Positions 31,654 through 40,972 of a DNA stretch of 53,271 nt are shown in pieces (position 1 is the stretch's first letter; each line of letters opens with the position of its first letter). Origin of the DNA: DATJBF01 sp035515475 (GTDB lineage: Bacteria; Verrucomicrobiota; Verrucomicrobiia; Palsa-1439). A model generated the notes under the pieces. That model saw nothing but the letters and a program-made list of their open reading frames with translations, did no database searches and was not told the DNA's origin. A program made the translations under genes and the position numbers. The stretch lies in NCBI GenBank assembly GCA_035515475.1, contig DATJBF010000080.1:1-53271 (forward strand), given 5' to 3'.

Positions 31654-32229
31654 CTAGTTGCCAAACGGGATCACGAGCCGCACGCCGGCGTACGGTCTGC
31701 CATGCGTAAGGTCGAGATCGAGCTTCACGTGCGGGTCGTCCCGGGACCTTCCGAGCGGCGTTACCGGCGCGTGACGCAGGTGGCCCTGATCGAAGTTGAA
31801 GTCGGCATGGTCGCGGAGGCTCTTGACGAAACGATCGACGGCAAACACGGTCGTGTCGAGGACGTATTTGGCGGTCTCGATCTGGCGTTGGACAGGCGAC
31901 GGACTCGGATGCTGTGGCCCAAATTCCGTCTCGAATTGCTCCCACGCTTCGCCGTCGGTCAGCGCGTGGGTCGGCTCGATGATGCGCGTGCTGATGGAAT
32001 GGGTCAATCGCAACGCCTGATAGTTGGCCCGTTCGTGCGCGGTGGTCAGGAAGAATTCCGGCTGGATCGTAGAAATCGACAGCGAGGCCACCATGGTCGG
32101 GGACTCGGATTTCTGTGCGCGAGCGGATGGCACGACCGACCGCCAGGCAACACAGGTGAGCGTCACTGTCAGAGTCGAGCGCCAGTTGTTCAAGGCGCTT
32201 GGTTTGTGACCACGGCTCACTTCAATCAC
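31654..32229 (-). CDS. Small exported protein of unknown function
   Basis: 191 residues from a GTG preceded by gaggaagat. A hydrophobic segment (LTVTLTCVAW) and an ARA-like cleavage site before QKSES suggest export. The later part (SPVQRQIETAKYVLDTTVF, VDRFVKSLRDHADFNFDQ) is helical and the end is strand-like (YAGVRLVIPFGN). I recognise no family. A GGAGTGTTCACCCC palindrome lies about 80 bp upstream, like the ones near the desaturase and kinase genes, so it may belong to the same regulon. Confidence 0.6.
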   Translation of the reverse strand: MIEVSRGHKPSALNNWRSTLTVTLTCVAWRSVVPSARAQKSESPTMVASLSISTIQPEFFLTTAHERANYQALRLTHSISTRIIEPTHALTDGEAWEQFETEFGPQHPSPSPVQRQIETAKYVLDTTVFAVDRFVKSLRDHADFNFDQGHLRHAPVTPLGRSRDDPHVKLDLDLTHGRPYAGVRLVIPFGN

Positions 32230-32308
32230 ATCTTCCTCACCGCAGGACATTCTTTCCGGGCCTGGCGTGCATGCTATGACGATAGGCCGGGAAACCCGGC
32301 GGCGCTAT

Positions 32309-32322
32309 GGAGTGTTCACCCC
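32309..32322. promoter_or_regulatory. GGGGT/ACCCC-type palindrome (imperfect)
   Basis: GGAGTGTTCACCCC, one mismatch from the perfect palindrome at 33607. It lies upstream of the small exported protein gene on the minus strand. Confidence 0.45.
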
Positions 32323-32444
32323 ACCGGAGCCTTCATAAATCCAGCCCCGGCACGGCAGGGCGGCATAGCCGTGGGTTGAGTTGGGACGAGAGGGAAGAGC
32401 GCGGCGAGCCGCGGCACCTTGTCGGGATTGCGTGGTGGCCCTGG

Positions 32445-33449
32445 TCAACAACCAGCGGCTGGGTTCTGCGGCCTGCGAAGAGTTCTCAGGTAGCCGTAGC
32501 CTACCAGCTTGTGACGTTGTTCATCCCAGAGACGGAAGGTGAGTGATTTGAAGCTGGAGAACAGCGTAACGGGCAGCACGGTCTGAAACAGCGGCTCCGC
32601 TTGGTGGCATTTCTCGAGGTTGTAATTGGGGATTCGCGGGCTGAGATGATGAATGTGATGAAATCCAATATTCCCTGAGAACCACTGCAAGACCTTGGGC
32701 AATTTGTAGAACGAACTGCCCTCCAGCGCCGCGGCGAGGTAATTCCATTGGCCGTGGCGCTGCCAGTAGACTCCCTCGAATTGGTGCTGGACGTAAAACA
32801 ACCACACCCCGGCCGAGCCGGCCACCATCACGACCGCCAACTGGATCAGCAGATACTCCTTGATGCCGAGAATCGAACTCAGCGCGGCGGCCATTCCTAC
32901 AATCGCCAGATTCGTCCAATACACGGAGTGCCGCTCGCGACGGCTGGCCCTGGCCGAGGCAAACCGGTGCCTGACCAGAAACAGGAACAGCGGGGCAATC
33001 ACGAACAACACGACCGGGTTGCGCGCCAGCCGATACGCGAACCGTTTCCAGCGGGATGACTCCAGGTACTCCTGCACGGTCAGCGTCCAGACCGAGCCCA
33101 GGTCGCGCCGATCCAGGTCGCCCGACCCCGAATGATGGATGGCATGTTCCCAGCGCCAGAGATAGTACGGCGTAAACGTCAGCACGCCGGTGAGGAACCC
33201 CCAAAAGTCATTGGCCTTCCGCGATCTGAAAAACGCGCCATGGCCACAGTCGTGGTGAATGATGAACACCCGGACCAGAAACCCTCCGGCGAGGATCGCC
33301 AACGGCAGCGTGATCCAATACGACACCGCCAGGCTCCGGTACATCAGATACCAGAGGACCGCGTACGGGACGAGCGTGTCCACGACCTGCCAGACACTGC
33401 GGCACAGAGAGGGCTGCTGGTATTTGGCGACGATTTCCTTCCAGGCCAT
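32445..33449 (-). CDS. Membrane fatty acid desaturase (DesA/omega-6 type)
   Basis: 334 residues from ATG (MAWKEIVAKYQQP). Three histidine boxes bind the diiron centre: HDCGH (66-70), HAIHH (102-106), HHIHH (264-268). Hydrophobic pairs lie between boxes 2 and 3, and IPNYNLEKCH follows the last box as in plant-type omega-6 and cyanobacterial DesA proteins. It introduces a double bond in membrane acyl chains using O2 and ferredoxin or a similar donor. The frame is open to a GTG at 33617, but that codon sits inside a perfect palindrome likely to be an operator, so a downstream start (33449, or GTG 33569) is preferred. Confidence 0.9.
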   Translation of the reverse strand: MAWKEIVAKYQQPSLCRSVWQVVDTLVPYAVLWYLMYRSLAVSYWITLPLAILAGGFLVRVFIIHHDCGHGAFFRSRKANDFWGFLTGVLTFTPYYLWRWEHAIHHSGSGDLDRRDLGSVWTLTVQEYLESSRWKRFAYRLARNPVVLFVIAPLFLFLVRHRFASARASRRERHSVYWTNLAIVGMAAALSSILGIKEYLLIQLAVVMVAGSAGVWLFYVQHQFEGVYWQRHGQWNYLAAALEGSSFYKLPKVLQWFSGNIGFHHIHHLSPRIPNYNLEKCHQAEPLFQTVLPVTLFSSFKSLTFRLWDEQRHKLVGYGYLRTLRRPQNPAAGC

Positions 33450-33606
33450 GGTGTCGGACTGGTGTTCGCCGGCGGCCAAGCCCGAGCCGTTTCCCGCTGG
33501 GGGTGTATCCGCGGTCGGCACCGGCGAACGTGCGCCGGCTGACTCTTCATTTTGGCAGAGATCATTCACACCAAGACCATACGGCAGAATACCGGACGCA
33601 CGCCAT

Positions 33607-33620
33607 GGGGTGTTCACCCC
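33607..33620. promoter_or_regulatory. Perfect GGGGTGTTCACCCC palindrome before the desaturase gene
   Basis: A 14-bp perfect inverted repeat upstream of the desaturase coding region. Related palindromes occur at 32309, 35636 and 35721. Confidence 0.5.
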
Positions 33621-33681
33621 AGGTGAGATTCCCGAGATCCAATCCCGACAAGAGTGCGTCGGCGCGGCGGAACTTCAGGAA

Positions 33682-34359
33682 CTAGCGGATCGTCAACTGG
33701 ACGCTGCTTTCGATGATTCCCGCTGCGATGGCATAGCGGGTGAGACCCGAGATCTCGTGGATGTCGAGCTTGGCCATGAGATTCTGCCGGTGTTTCTCGA
33801 CCGTTTTGATGCTGATGCCCAATTCCGCCGCCACTTGTTTGTTGGCTTTGCCCTCGGCAATCAGTTGCAGCACCTCCATCTCGCGCGAACTCAGACGGGC
33901 GACAGTCTTCTTGAGTTGTCCCTTGCGACCCGGTGACTTCTGGCCGCGATTGCGAAGGCGCCGGGCGACGGAGGGGCTGAAGAACGTGTTTCCCCGGTGG
34001 GCTTCCCGGATCGCCGCGGACAGCACCTGGAGGGAGGTTTGTTTGAGCAGGTATCCCGCCGCGCCCAGCGCGATCACTTGATCGACGTACGCGTCATCGC
34101 TGTGTGCGGAAAGAATGATCACCCGGGTGGCGGGAACGGTCTTGAGAATCTGCCGGGTGGCTTCCAACCCATTGAGCAGCGGCATCGCGATGTCCATCAC
34201 GACCACGGCCGGACGAAGTTTCTTTGTCAGGTGCACCGCTTGGCGGCCGGTCTGCGCTTCGCCGACCACCTCGATATCGTCCTCTTCCTTCAGTAACGAC
34301 CGCAGCCCTTCGCGGACGATCATGTGATCTTCAGCCAGCAGGACGGTGATGCGGTTCAT
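33682..34359 (-). CDS. NarL/LuxR-family response regulator
   Basis: 225 residues. The receiver domain has acidic AEDH, phosphoacceptor Asp56 (VVVMDIAMPLLNG), VIILSAHSDDA and the lysine in AAGYLLKQTS. The C-terminal LuxR-type HTH is LSSREMEVLQLIAEGKANKQ then VAAELGISIKTVEKHRQNLM. It is probably phosphorylated by the kinase encoded 36 bp upstream on the same strand. A GTG two codons earlier is an alternative start. Nearby GGGGT/ACCCC palindromes are candidates for its binding sites. Confidence 0.92.
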   Translation of the reverse strand: MNRITVLLAEDHMIVREGLRSLLKEEDDIEVVGEAQTGRQAVHLTKKLRPAVVVMDIAMPLLNGLEATRQILKTVPATRVIILSAHSDDAYVDQVIALGAAGYLLKQTSLQVLSAAIREAHRGNTFFSPSVARRLRNRGQKSPGRKGQLKKTVARLSSREMEVLQLIAEGKANKQVAAELGISIKTVEKHRQNLMAKLDIHEISGLTRYAIAAGIIESSVQLTIR

Positions 34360-34401
34360 GGACACTGGTAAATCTTGCTCAACCAGTATCCATCAGCAAG
34401 T

Positions 34402-35535
34402 TTAAACCTTGGCGCCGTGGTTGAACGGTATCTCCGCCCGGATGAGGGTGCCCTGGCCCGGTGCGGATACGACGGCAAAGCTGCCGCCGACCATCTCCAC
34501 CCGCTCGCGGGCGCCGAGCAGCCCCAATCGTTTGTGCCGTTTGGCGAACAACACGCGTTCCACTTCGAAGCCTTTGCCGTCGTCTTTGATTTCCATGCGA
34601 ATCGCGCCGGGGATTTTCCGGATGCGCACCGTCACGCGGCCGGCGTTTGCGTGCTGGGCGGCATTGGTGAGCGCGGCCTGGGCGACGCGATAGAGCACCG
34701 TTCGCTTGACGCTATCCAATCGTTCCACTCCGGTGACCGCCGTGAAGTGAATGTGGATCCCCGTCCGTTTCGTAAACTCTTTCATGAAGGAATGGAGGGC
34801 GGGAATCAGTCCCAGGTCGTCCAGCACCGTCGGGCGCAATTCACGGGCGAACCGATGCACGATGTTCACCGACGTTTCCACCAACCGCTGCGTGCGGGCG
34901 ATCTTTTTCGTGAGGCCCCGGGCATTGACCTTGGCCTCCTTGTTCAAAGTTGCCAGATGGACATTGATCCCCGTCAAGGTCTGGGCGATTTCGTCGTGCA
35001 GCTCGCGGCTGATCTTCCGGCGCTCGTCCTCCAGCGCCGAGAGAATCTGGCGGGCCAGTTGGCGCAATTGTTCCTGCTGGCGGCGCGACTGCTCCAACAG
35101 CCGGCTGTGGTGTTGTTCGCTGGTCCGGAGGGATTTCTCGACGGCCTTGCGCCGGGCAATTTCCCGTTTCAACTGCCGGTTTGCGGCCGCCAGTTCAACG
35201 GTGCGCTGGCGCAGCGTCCGGTTTGCCCGGCTCAGGTGGACGTTGGCCTTCCGCATGGCGCGATAAGTTTCCTCGATCGGCGTAATGGCCTCAACAAAAA
35301 ACAGCTCCGCCCGTTTGATCAACCCATCTCTGGTTCCGGCGGAGTACCGCGGCGACACCAGTCTCACCAGCGCTTGCTCGTGAATTCTGGCCAGGTCCAA
35401 CGTCTCCAGCCCGATGGCCACGGCCCGGCGTCCCAGTCCATCCGCGGGCTGCAGACTCCCCCGCGGCCCATGCTTCAGGTGTTTCCGCAACGCCGCCACA
35501 TATTGTCGCGACAACCGGGTCAACTTGAATTTCAT
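34402..35535 (-). CDS. Cytoplasmic NarX-type (HisKA_3) sensor histidine kinase
   Basis: 377 residues. There is no membrane segment. The N-terminal 90 residues are of unknown fold, followed by a long coiled coil (LSRANRTLRQRTVELAAANR) and the HisKA_3 dimerisation/phosphoacceptor helix with His180 (SRELHDEIAQTLTG). The HATPase domain has NAAQHANAG, DDGKGFE and GLLGARERVEMVGG. The absence of a sensor membrane domain suggests a soluble signal or partner protein. The ATG has ctggagacgct upstream; the frame is open another 87 codons but through the palindrome region. It forms an operon with the NarL regulator. Confidence 0.9.
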   Translation of the reverse strand: MKFKLTRLSRQYVAALRKHLKHGPRGSLQPADGLGRRAVAIGLETLDLARIHEQALVRLVSPRYSAGTRDGLIKRAELFFVEAITPIEETYRAMRKANVHLSRANRTLRQRTVELAAANRQLKREIARRKAVEKSLRTSEQHHSRLLEQSRRQQEQLRQLARQILSALEDERRKISRELHDEIAQTLTGINVHLATLNKEAKVNARGLTKKIARTQRLVETSVNIVHRFARELRPTVLDDLGLIPALHSFMKEFTKRTGIHIHFTAVTGVERLDSVKRTVLYRVAQAALTNAAQHANAGRVTVRIRKIPGAIRMEIKDDGKGFEVERVLFAKRHKRLGLLGARERVEMVGGSFAVVSAPGQGTLIRAEIPFNHGAKV

Positions 35536-35635
35536 AGCGTCTCCAGACTTCGTGCGCCGCCGCGCACGATGCGTGATCCTCGTCGGCACGTCAGGCTTCG
35601 ACTGCCACAATCTGACGGTTGTTCGAACCTGTCTA

Positions 35636-35650
35636 TAGGGTGAAACCCTA
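35636..35650. promoter_or_regulatory. TAGGGT-GAA-ACCCTA palindrome upstream of the kinase gene
   Basis: A perfect 6-3-6 inverted repeat about 100 bp upstream of the kinase start, in the 242-bp divergent gap between kinase and secreted-protein genes. Confidence 0.5.
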
Positions 35651-35720
35651 CCCACCAACCCGCTCGCTTGCTCCGCGGCGGCTGGACCAGTTTGCGCCGA
35701 GCACCTCCAATCACCAACGG

Positions 35721-35735
35721 TAGGGTTATACCCCA
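35721..35735. promoter_or_regulatory. TAGGGT-TAT-ACCCCA palindrome upstream of the secreted-protein gene
   Basis: A near-perfect inverted repeat ending about 43 bp before the rightward ATG. It is a second member of the AGGGT/ACCCY palindrome set in the same divergent gap. Confidence 0.5.
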
Positions 35736-35777
35736 TGGCGACAGATCCGCTCATCGCGTAGTCTGCATCGCCCACTG

Positions 35778-36833
35778 ATGAAGCCCAAGAAACCACACAA
35801 CGTCTTCAAGGTCACCCTGGCCAGCCTGGTGGGCGGGTTCCTGGCTGCGGCATCGGTCGCGACGGCGTCCGATCCCTGGAACGATGTGAAGAGCTTCAGC
35901 GAGTTCGCCGCCGCCGACCTCAACCGCGTGCTGGACGGCAACATTCTCGGTACACGCGGTTCGCTGATGAATTTCCCCAATGGTCTCTCGGCGCAGACCT
36001 GTTTCGTGACACCGGAGGCGGCGGCGGAGACGGCCAGGCGATTGCAGGATTGGGATCCGGCGCCGCACGAAACACTGAAGGTGTTCGCGTATCAAACAGT
36101 GGGCGCACCGTGTGCGGCCGCGGATTTCCAGAACCTGAATCTGGATTCCAACCAGAGCGCCATCCGCTGGCTGCTGGGCAAGACCCTCGCCACCACCGGC
36201 GACAAATCGGATCTCAACCTGACGCGCGCCGAGGCGCACCAACTCGCCAGTTGCGCCCGGAGCAATCCTGATCCCCAGGACGTCAGCGCCTGCTGGGTGG
36301 ATTTGCTTCGCGAGCGTGTCGCGGTGTTCCAGCGCGATGGGTTCGACGGCCTGCTGCCGTACGAAGCCAACGGGAAGACGGTGTCGCCCGCCACACAACT
36401 TCGCGAGATGCTGCGCGACCAGCCCGCCGTGGCCCGTCAGTTTGCGACGCTGCTGCGGCAGAGCGGGCTATTCGGCGACCAGGGAACAGAGTCGCTCACG
36501 CCCACGCTGTACTGGACTTTGTTCGAGGCCAACCACCGCGCCACGTTGAGCCTCGGGGCCATCTACCTGTTGCCACAGGGCGATCACTACCAACTCATGG
36601 ATACGCAATATTACGTCAGCGGCAAATACTACGCCGCCGCGACGCTGTGCGAGATCTGGCCGATCCGCGTTGACGAAAAACCGGGCGCGCTGGTGTGGCG
36701 GGGTGATTTCGTTGCGGCGCCGACGCTCGCGTTCACCAAGGGAACCGACCGGATCGTCTACGGCGCGATCCTGCTGCAGGAGATCAAAAAAGTGGTCCGC
36801 TGTTTCCAGGATGATTTGAAGGCGGATCACTAA
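35778..36833 (+). CDS. Secreted protein of unknown function, divergent from the kinase
   Basis: 351 residues. The N-terminus KVTLASLVGGFLAAASVATA is a signal peptide following a basic stretch. The mature protein has mixed helical text with conserved-looking cysteines (QTCFVTPEAA, GAPCAAADF, LASCARS, VSACWVD) and a C-terminal strand-rich part (YWTLFEANHRATLSLGAIYL, QYYVSGKYYAAATLCEIWPI) suggesting a lipocalin-like or barrel region. I do not recognise the family. The palindrome 40 bp upstream and the divergent kinase gene suggest control by that two-component system. Confidence 0.7.
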   Translation: MKPKKPHNVFKVTLASLVGGFLAAASVATASDPWNDVKSFSEFAAADLNRVLDGNILGTRGSLMNFPNGLSAQTCFVTPEAAAETARRLQDWDPAPHETLKVFAYQTVGAPCAAADFQNLNLDSNQSAIRWLLGKTLATTGDKSDLNLTRAEAHQLASCARSNPDPQDVSACWVDLLRERVAVFQRDGFDGLLPYEANGKTVSPATQLREMLRDQPAVARQFATLLRQSGLFGDQGTESLTPTLYWTLFEANHRATLSLGAIYLLPQGDHYQLMDTQYYVSGKYYAAATLCEIWPIRVDEKPGALVWRGDFVAAPTLAFTKGTDRIVYGAILLQEIKKVVRCFQDDLKADH

Positions 36834-36883
36834 GCCGGCACGGCGCCTGGGGCCGGTCATGTCCGCGGCATCGCCGGCGAACC

Positions 36884-37978
36884 TCAAAGGGCGTGAATCG
36901 TGCCCGTCTGGATGACCTTGACCGGGACGGACCGAACCGCCTTGGAGAGGGCGGCGCTCAAGTTCGTTGCCGCGGCAGAACTGTAGACTTCCAAGGCGGC
37001 TTGCGTTGGGTCGGAATCGCTGACGCCAATGCCCACCCCGACGACTCCGGGAGTTCGCAGCAGATCGGCTTCGACAGCTTGTTTGACGGACTGGCAAGCG
37101 GCGAATGATTGTGCCGAGACACGTCCCGCGACGGCGGATTGAGCGAGTGGAAGCGCCGCGACGCTCGAGGTCGACGTGCAACCCACCAGGCTCACCTTCA
37201 GTCGGCCGAGGACTTTGATGATCGGATTGGCGAACGTGTCGGAGTTGCCACCCGCAAAGAGGAGTCCGACGGGCCGCGGGCAGGAATCGACGTCCTCCAC
37301 CACGAGAGACCCGGAGTCGCCGCCCTCGCTGAAATCTCCGAAACCGCCCGGCGTGATCCGGATCTGATGGACAAACAGGGCGACCCGGGTGCCGAGGCCG
37401 CACACCCGATCATAGTCAACCAGAATGGAGACATCGACGGCGGCGACGACGCCTTGCGTCACCCCGGAGGTGCGTCCACTTTTCTTGACGGCGAGCCCGA
37501 CGGTCGCCGCAACGGGTTGGGCATTCAGGATGCCGATACCGAGAATGTTCCCATTGGTATCGACCTGTCCCGGTAGAATCTGGGCCAGGGCGCAATCGAC
37601 GACGTTCCACTGGTCTCGGTCGAAGTGGAGCGCTTTGCGTCTTGTCAGCGTGGCGACCGCGTCACTGTCGCTCAGGGAGCAGTTGGCATCGACCAGTCCC
37701 GGCTGGGTAATCGGGTTGCCTTTTTGACCGCGGTTCGTTCGGGCCAGCACGTGGTTGTTGCTGAGGATGTACAGCCGGCCTTTCCGATCCTCCACCAGGG
37801 CTCCCAACGTGCCGCTGCAACAGTACGCATAAGATTGGTCTCTAATGTTGCCGCCCGACGTGCCCAACTGGATCGGGCGCGCTTGCGCGACCTGATGATC
37901 TGAGGGGTTATCCGCATAGATCGCGGTCAACAGACACATGCTGAGCCCGGTCGCGAGAACTATCTTGATACCGTTCAC
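36884..37978 (-). CDS. Secreted trypsin-like serine protease
   Basis: 364 residues with signal peptide MNGIKIVLATGLSMCLLTAI. A chymotrypsin-fold triad is visible: His76 in ILSNNHVLAR, Asp128 in NVVDCALAQI, Ser212 in EGGDSGSLVVED. The C-terminal 90 residues (AVEADLLRTPGVVGVGIGVS, ALEVYSSAAA) read like the small alpha/beta domain found after bacterial trypsin-like domains. Start is GTG. It would act outside the cytoplasmic membrane. It converges with the preceding secreted-protein gene and is divergent from the thioesterase gene. Confidence 0.82.
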   Translation of the reverse strand: MNGIKIVLATGLSMCLLTAIYADNPSDHQVAQARPIQLGTSGGNIRDQSYAYCCSGTLGALVEDRKGRLYILSNNHVLARTNRGQKGNPITQPGLVDANCSLSDSDAVATLTRRKALHFDRDQWNVVDCALAQILPGQVDTNGNILGIGILNAQPVAATVGLAVKKSGRTSGVTQGVVAAVDVSILVDYDRVCGLGTRVALFVHQIRITPGGFGDFSEGGDSGSLVVEDVDSCPRPVGLLFAGGNSDTFANPIIKVLGRLKVSLVGCTSTSSVAALPLAQSAVAGRVSAQSFAACQSVKQAVEADLLRTPGVVGVGIGVSDSDPTQAALEVYSSAAATNLSAALSKAVRSVPVKVIQTGTIHAL

Positions 37979-38210
37979 GAGGAGAGAACCTTACAGCGCA
38001 CCGGCCCGCGATGCCAATTGAATTATCGGGCTGCGGCGGGCGCATCTGAACACTGTTACCATCGGTGGCAGCGTCAAGCTGCGCCCGGCTGCTCCCGTTT
38101 CAGGCAATTGCCTTGCGTCGGCTCGGGCCGGTCGGGTAGGGTTCGGCCGTCCGCAGGAGGTCCGCGTTGCGCACCTGTCGCACGGGCCCGCCGCGGTCCA
38201 CTGGACTGCC

Positions 38211-38621
38211 ATGGAAAACATCGAACAATTCTTCACTCGAGATCAGTACGCGAAGCATTCCGGGATCGAACTGTTGTCGGTCTCGCCCGGCCACGCGGTC
38301 GCGCAAATGGCGATACACCCACATCACCTGAACGCCGTGGGGAGCGTCCAGGGCGGGGCGATTTTCACGCTGGCAGACTTCGCGTTCGCGGCGGCCTCCA
38401 ACGCTCACGGCAAGCTGGCCGTGGCCATCAACGTGAGCATTACCTACATGAAAGCGGTCAGCTCCGGCCGGTTGCGGGCGGAAGCCCGCGAGGTGTCGGT
38501 CAACCCCAAACTGGGCAGTTACACCGTCAACATCACCGACGAACACAACGCGCTCGTCGCCATTTTTCAGGGCCTGGTCTATCGCAAGGAGCAGACCCAT
38601 GATTTTGCGCCGAAGGGGTGA
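38211..38621 (+). CDS. PaaI-family hotdog thioesterase
   Basis: 136 residues. Hotdog fold with HLNAVGSVQGGAIFTLADFA, the catalytic/substrate pocket motif (HxxN...G...GG..FTLAD) of PaaI and related thioesterases. AINVSITYMKAV is the next family strand. It hydrolyses aryl- or acyl-CoA esters (hydroxyphenylacetyl-CoA in PaaI), a salvage function that fits the phenylacetate-CoA ligases and IOR encoded downstream on the other strand. It is followed 39 bp later by the spermidine-synthase-like gene in the same direction. Confidence 0.9.
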   Translation: MENIEQFFTRDQYAKHSGIELLSVSPGHAVAQMAIHPHHLNAVGSVQGGAIFTLADFAFAAASNAHGKLAVAINVSITYMKAVSSGRLRAEAREVSVNPKLGSYTVNITDEHNALVAIFQGLVYRKEQTHDFAPKG

Positions 38622-38660
38622 CGACCCCGGTTGGCAGGAAAGGAGGGTGACGACGCAAGG

Positions 38661-40919
38661 GTGAACGCGAGACATCGGATTCTCTTTCTCATGTTCTTCG
38701 TATCGGGTTGGTGTGGCTTGTTGTATCAGGTTGTCTGGGTCCGCATGGCCTTTGCCGCCTTCGGGATCATCACCCCGGTGCTGTCCGTGGTCATCTCCGT
38801 ATTCATGCTGGGACTTTTCGTCGGGTCTTGGGCTGGCGGAAAATGGATCGGTCCTTTGACCGCCAAGACGCGCGCATCGGCGATCGTTTTCTATGGGACG
38901 AGTGAACTTTGCATCGGACTGGGCGCGTTTGCCGTCCCGAAACTGTTTTCACTCGGAGCGGCCACACTCTTGCCGTTGGGGAACATGGACTCATTGCGCT
39001 ACTTGTTGCTGTCCGGCGTGGTCATCTCCCTGGCGATTTTGCCCTGGTGCGTTTGCATGGGCGCAACGTTCCCGTTGATGATGGCGTTCGTCAAAGAAAC
39101 CGAGCCGTCCCGGGAGTTTCACGAGACGAGCTTCAGTTTTCTTTATTTGGCGAACGTCCTCGGGGCCATGTGCGGAACCATCGTCACCGCCTTGGTGTTG
39201 GTGGAGGTTTTCGGGTTCGCCCGCACTTTGTGGATCGCGGCCTTGTTCAATTTTCTCATCGCGATGTTGAGTTTTTGGCTGGGTCGTGACGTTGGCCGTC
39301 GTCCCCAACCTCAGACACGTCTCGTAAACCAGGCAGACCAGTCCGTGGCGGCAACCGTGCCGGCGGGGCCGGGCGGCACGGGCGATGGCCCGGTTTGGAT
39401 GAACCCGCGACTCGTCGGCCTGATCCTGTTCACGACCGGGCTGGTGTCGATGGCGATGGAAGTGGTGTGGACCAGGGCGTTTACCCCGGTGTTGCGGACA
39501 ACGATCTACGCTTTTGCCGCCCTGCTCGCGACGTATCTGTGCGCGACTTGGATTGGGTCATGGGTTTACCGCCGGCACCTGCAGAACGGCCGTCGCTGGA
39601 CCGCCGCCGGGCTCTTGGGCTGTCTGGCGGTGGTATCCTTTCTCCCGATCGTGCTGAACGATCCTCGGCTATGGTCGAATCCTGTCATGGTATTGCTGAG
39701 TATCGTGCCGATTTGCGCTGCGTTGGGATATCTGACTCCAAAACTCATCGATCAGTACTCGGCCGGCTTTCCCCGGAGCGCGGGCCGGGGATATGCGATC
39801 AATATTCTGGGGTGCATTCTGGGGCCGCTGGTAGCCGGCTACGGTCTCTTGCCCTGGCTGGGCGTTCGGTTTTCGATGGTGTTGTTGGCAACCCCGTTCC
39901 TGGCGTTCGCTGCCGTTCACCTGCTCGCGAACCATCAGGCGAAGTACGTCGGCATGGGCGTCTTATCACTCGCGCTGCTGCTGGCTTCGGCTTTTGTCAG
40001 CGTCACGTACGAAGACGGCGGCTTGTATCCCGGTGAAGTGGTCCGCCGCGACTGCACGGCGACGGTTATTTCCTATGGCCAGGGCTTGGATAAGCGACTG
40101 CTCGTCAACGGCATCGGCATTACCTATCTGACGCCCACCACGAAACTGATGGCGCACTTGCCGCTGGCGTTTTGCCGCACGCGACCGCGGTCGGCCCTCG
40201 ACATCTGTTTTGGCATGGGAACGACCTTCCGCTCGTTGATGAGTTGGGACATCGACGTAACGGCGGTCGAGTTGGTGCCCAGCGTGAAAGAGGCGTTTGG
40301 GTATTATTTTGCGGATGCGCCGACGCTGCTGCGGAATCCGAGAGGCCGGATCGTCATTGACGACGGGCGGCGATTCCTCAACCGCACCGCGCAACAGTTT
40401 GACGTCATCACAATCGATCCGCCGCCGCCGATCGAGGCGGCTGGATCCAGCCTGTTGTATTCCCGGGAATTCTACGAGTTGGCGAAGCGGCACCTGGCGA
40501 CCAACGGCATTTTGCAGCAGTGGTTTCCGGGAGGCCAACAGGAAACAGCGTACGCGGTCGCGAACTCGCTCGCCCGGGTTTTCCCCTACGTCAAGATGTA
40601 TCACTCGGCGGGGTTCGCGGGGGTTCACTTTCTAGCGGCCATGCAGCCGCTGCAAGCGCCGACCGCGGACGAGATGATTGCCCGGATGCCGGCGGCGGCA
40701 CGGGCGGATTTCATGGAGTGGTTTCCTCAGAAGGATTGGTTTCCCCAGTACGACATGAAGCAGATCGTCGCCGTTGTCCTGGCCCAGCAAATCAAGTTTG
40801 GCGAATCGGCCTCGCGGTACAGCGATCTGATGGTGTCCGACGACCGTCCGTTCAATGAGTATTTTCTTCTGCGGACGCTGCGGGGCCTGCTGACCGGCAA
40901 GTTGTATTCCCTTCGGTAA
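38661..40919 (+). CDS. Polytopic membrane protein fused to a spermidine synthase-like domain
   Basis: 752 residues from GTG (aaggaggg upstream; a TTG ten codons earlier is possible). Residues 1-470 have about twelve to fourteen hydrophobic helices (ILFLMFFVSGWCGLLYQVVW, LSVVISVFMLGLFVGSWAGG, CVCMGATFPLMMAF), as in fused MFS/spermidine synthase-like proteins. The C-terminal 250 residues are a Rossmann aminopropyl/methyltransferase-like fold (ALDICFGMGTTFRSLMSWDI, DDGRRFLNRTAQQFDVITID then PPPPIEAAGSSLLYSREFYE). The DICFGMGTT loop replaces the usual ExxGGGDG motif, so a true polyamine synthase activity is doubtful. Such fusions are frequent and uncharacterised. Confidence 0.85.
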   Translation: MNARHRILFLMFFVSGWCGLLYQVVWVRMAFAAFGIITPVLSVVISVFMLGLFVGSWAGGKWIGPLTAKTRASAIVFYGTSELCIGLGAFAVPKLFSLGAATLLPLGNMDSLRYLLLSGVVISLAILPWCVCMGATFPLMMAFVKETEPSREFHETSFSFLYLANVLGAMCGTIVTALVLVEVFGFARTLWIAALFNFLIAMLSFWLGRDVGRRPQPQTRLVNQADQSVAATVPAGPGGTGDGPVWMNPRLVGLILFTTGLVSMAMEVVWTRAFTPVLRTTIYAFAALLATYLCATWIGSWVYRRHLQNGRRWTAAGLLGCLAVVSFLPIVLNDPRLWSNPVMVLLSIVPICAALGYLTPKLIDQYSAGFPRSAGRGYAINILGCILGPLVAGYGLLPWLGVRFSMVLLATPFLAFAAVHLLANHQAKYVGMGVLSLALLLASAFVSVTYEDGGLYPGEVVRRDCTATVISYGQGLDKRLLVNGIGITYLTPTTKLMAHLPLAFCRTRPRSALDICFGMGTTFRSLMSWDIDVTAVELVPSVKEAFGYYFADAPTLLRNPRGRIVIDDGRRFLNRTAQQFDVITIDPPPPIEAAGSSLLYSREFYELAKRHLATNGILQQWFPGGQQETAYAVANSLARVFPYVKMYHSAGFAGVHFLAAMQPLQAPTADEMIARMPAAARADFMEWFPQKDWFPQYDMKQIVAVVLAQQIKFGESASRYSDLMVSDDRPFNEYFLLRTLRGLLTGKLYSLR

Positions 40920-40972
40920 TCCGTCCCGAGGCGGTCGCGCGTCGGTCCGTAAGACAACGGCCGGCCGCCAGT

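Noticed and set aside
35616..35635. tRNA T-arm-like GTTCGAACC
   Set aside because: No acceptor or anticodon stem can be drawn around it, and the flanks form a different palindrome.
38661..40919. Genuine spermidine synthase
   Set aside because: The nucleotide-binding loop is DICFGMGTT rather than the polyamine synthase signature, and the N-terminal half is a large membrane domain, so only a spermidine synthase-like call is made.
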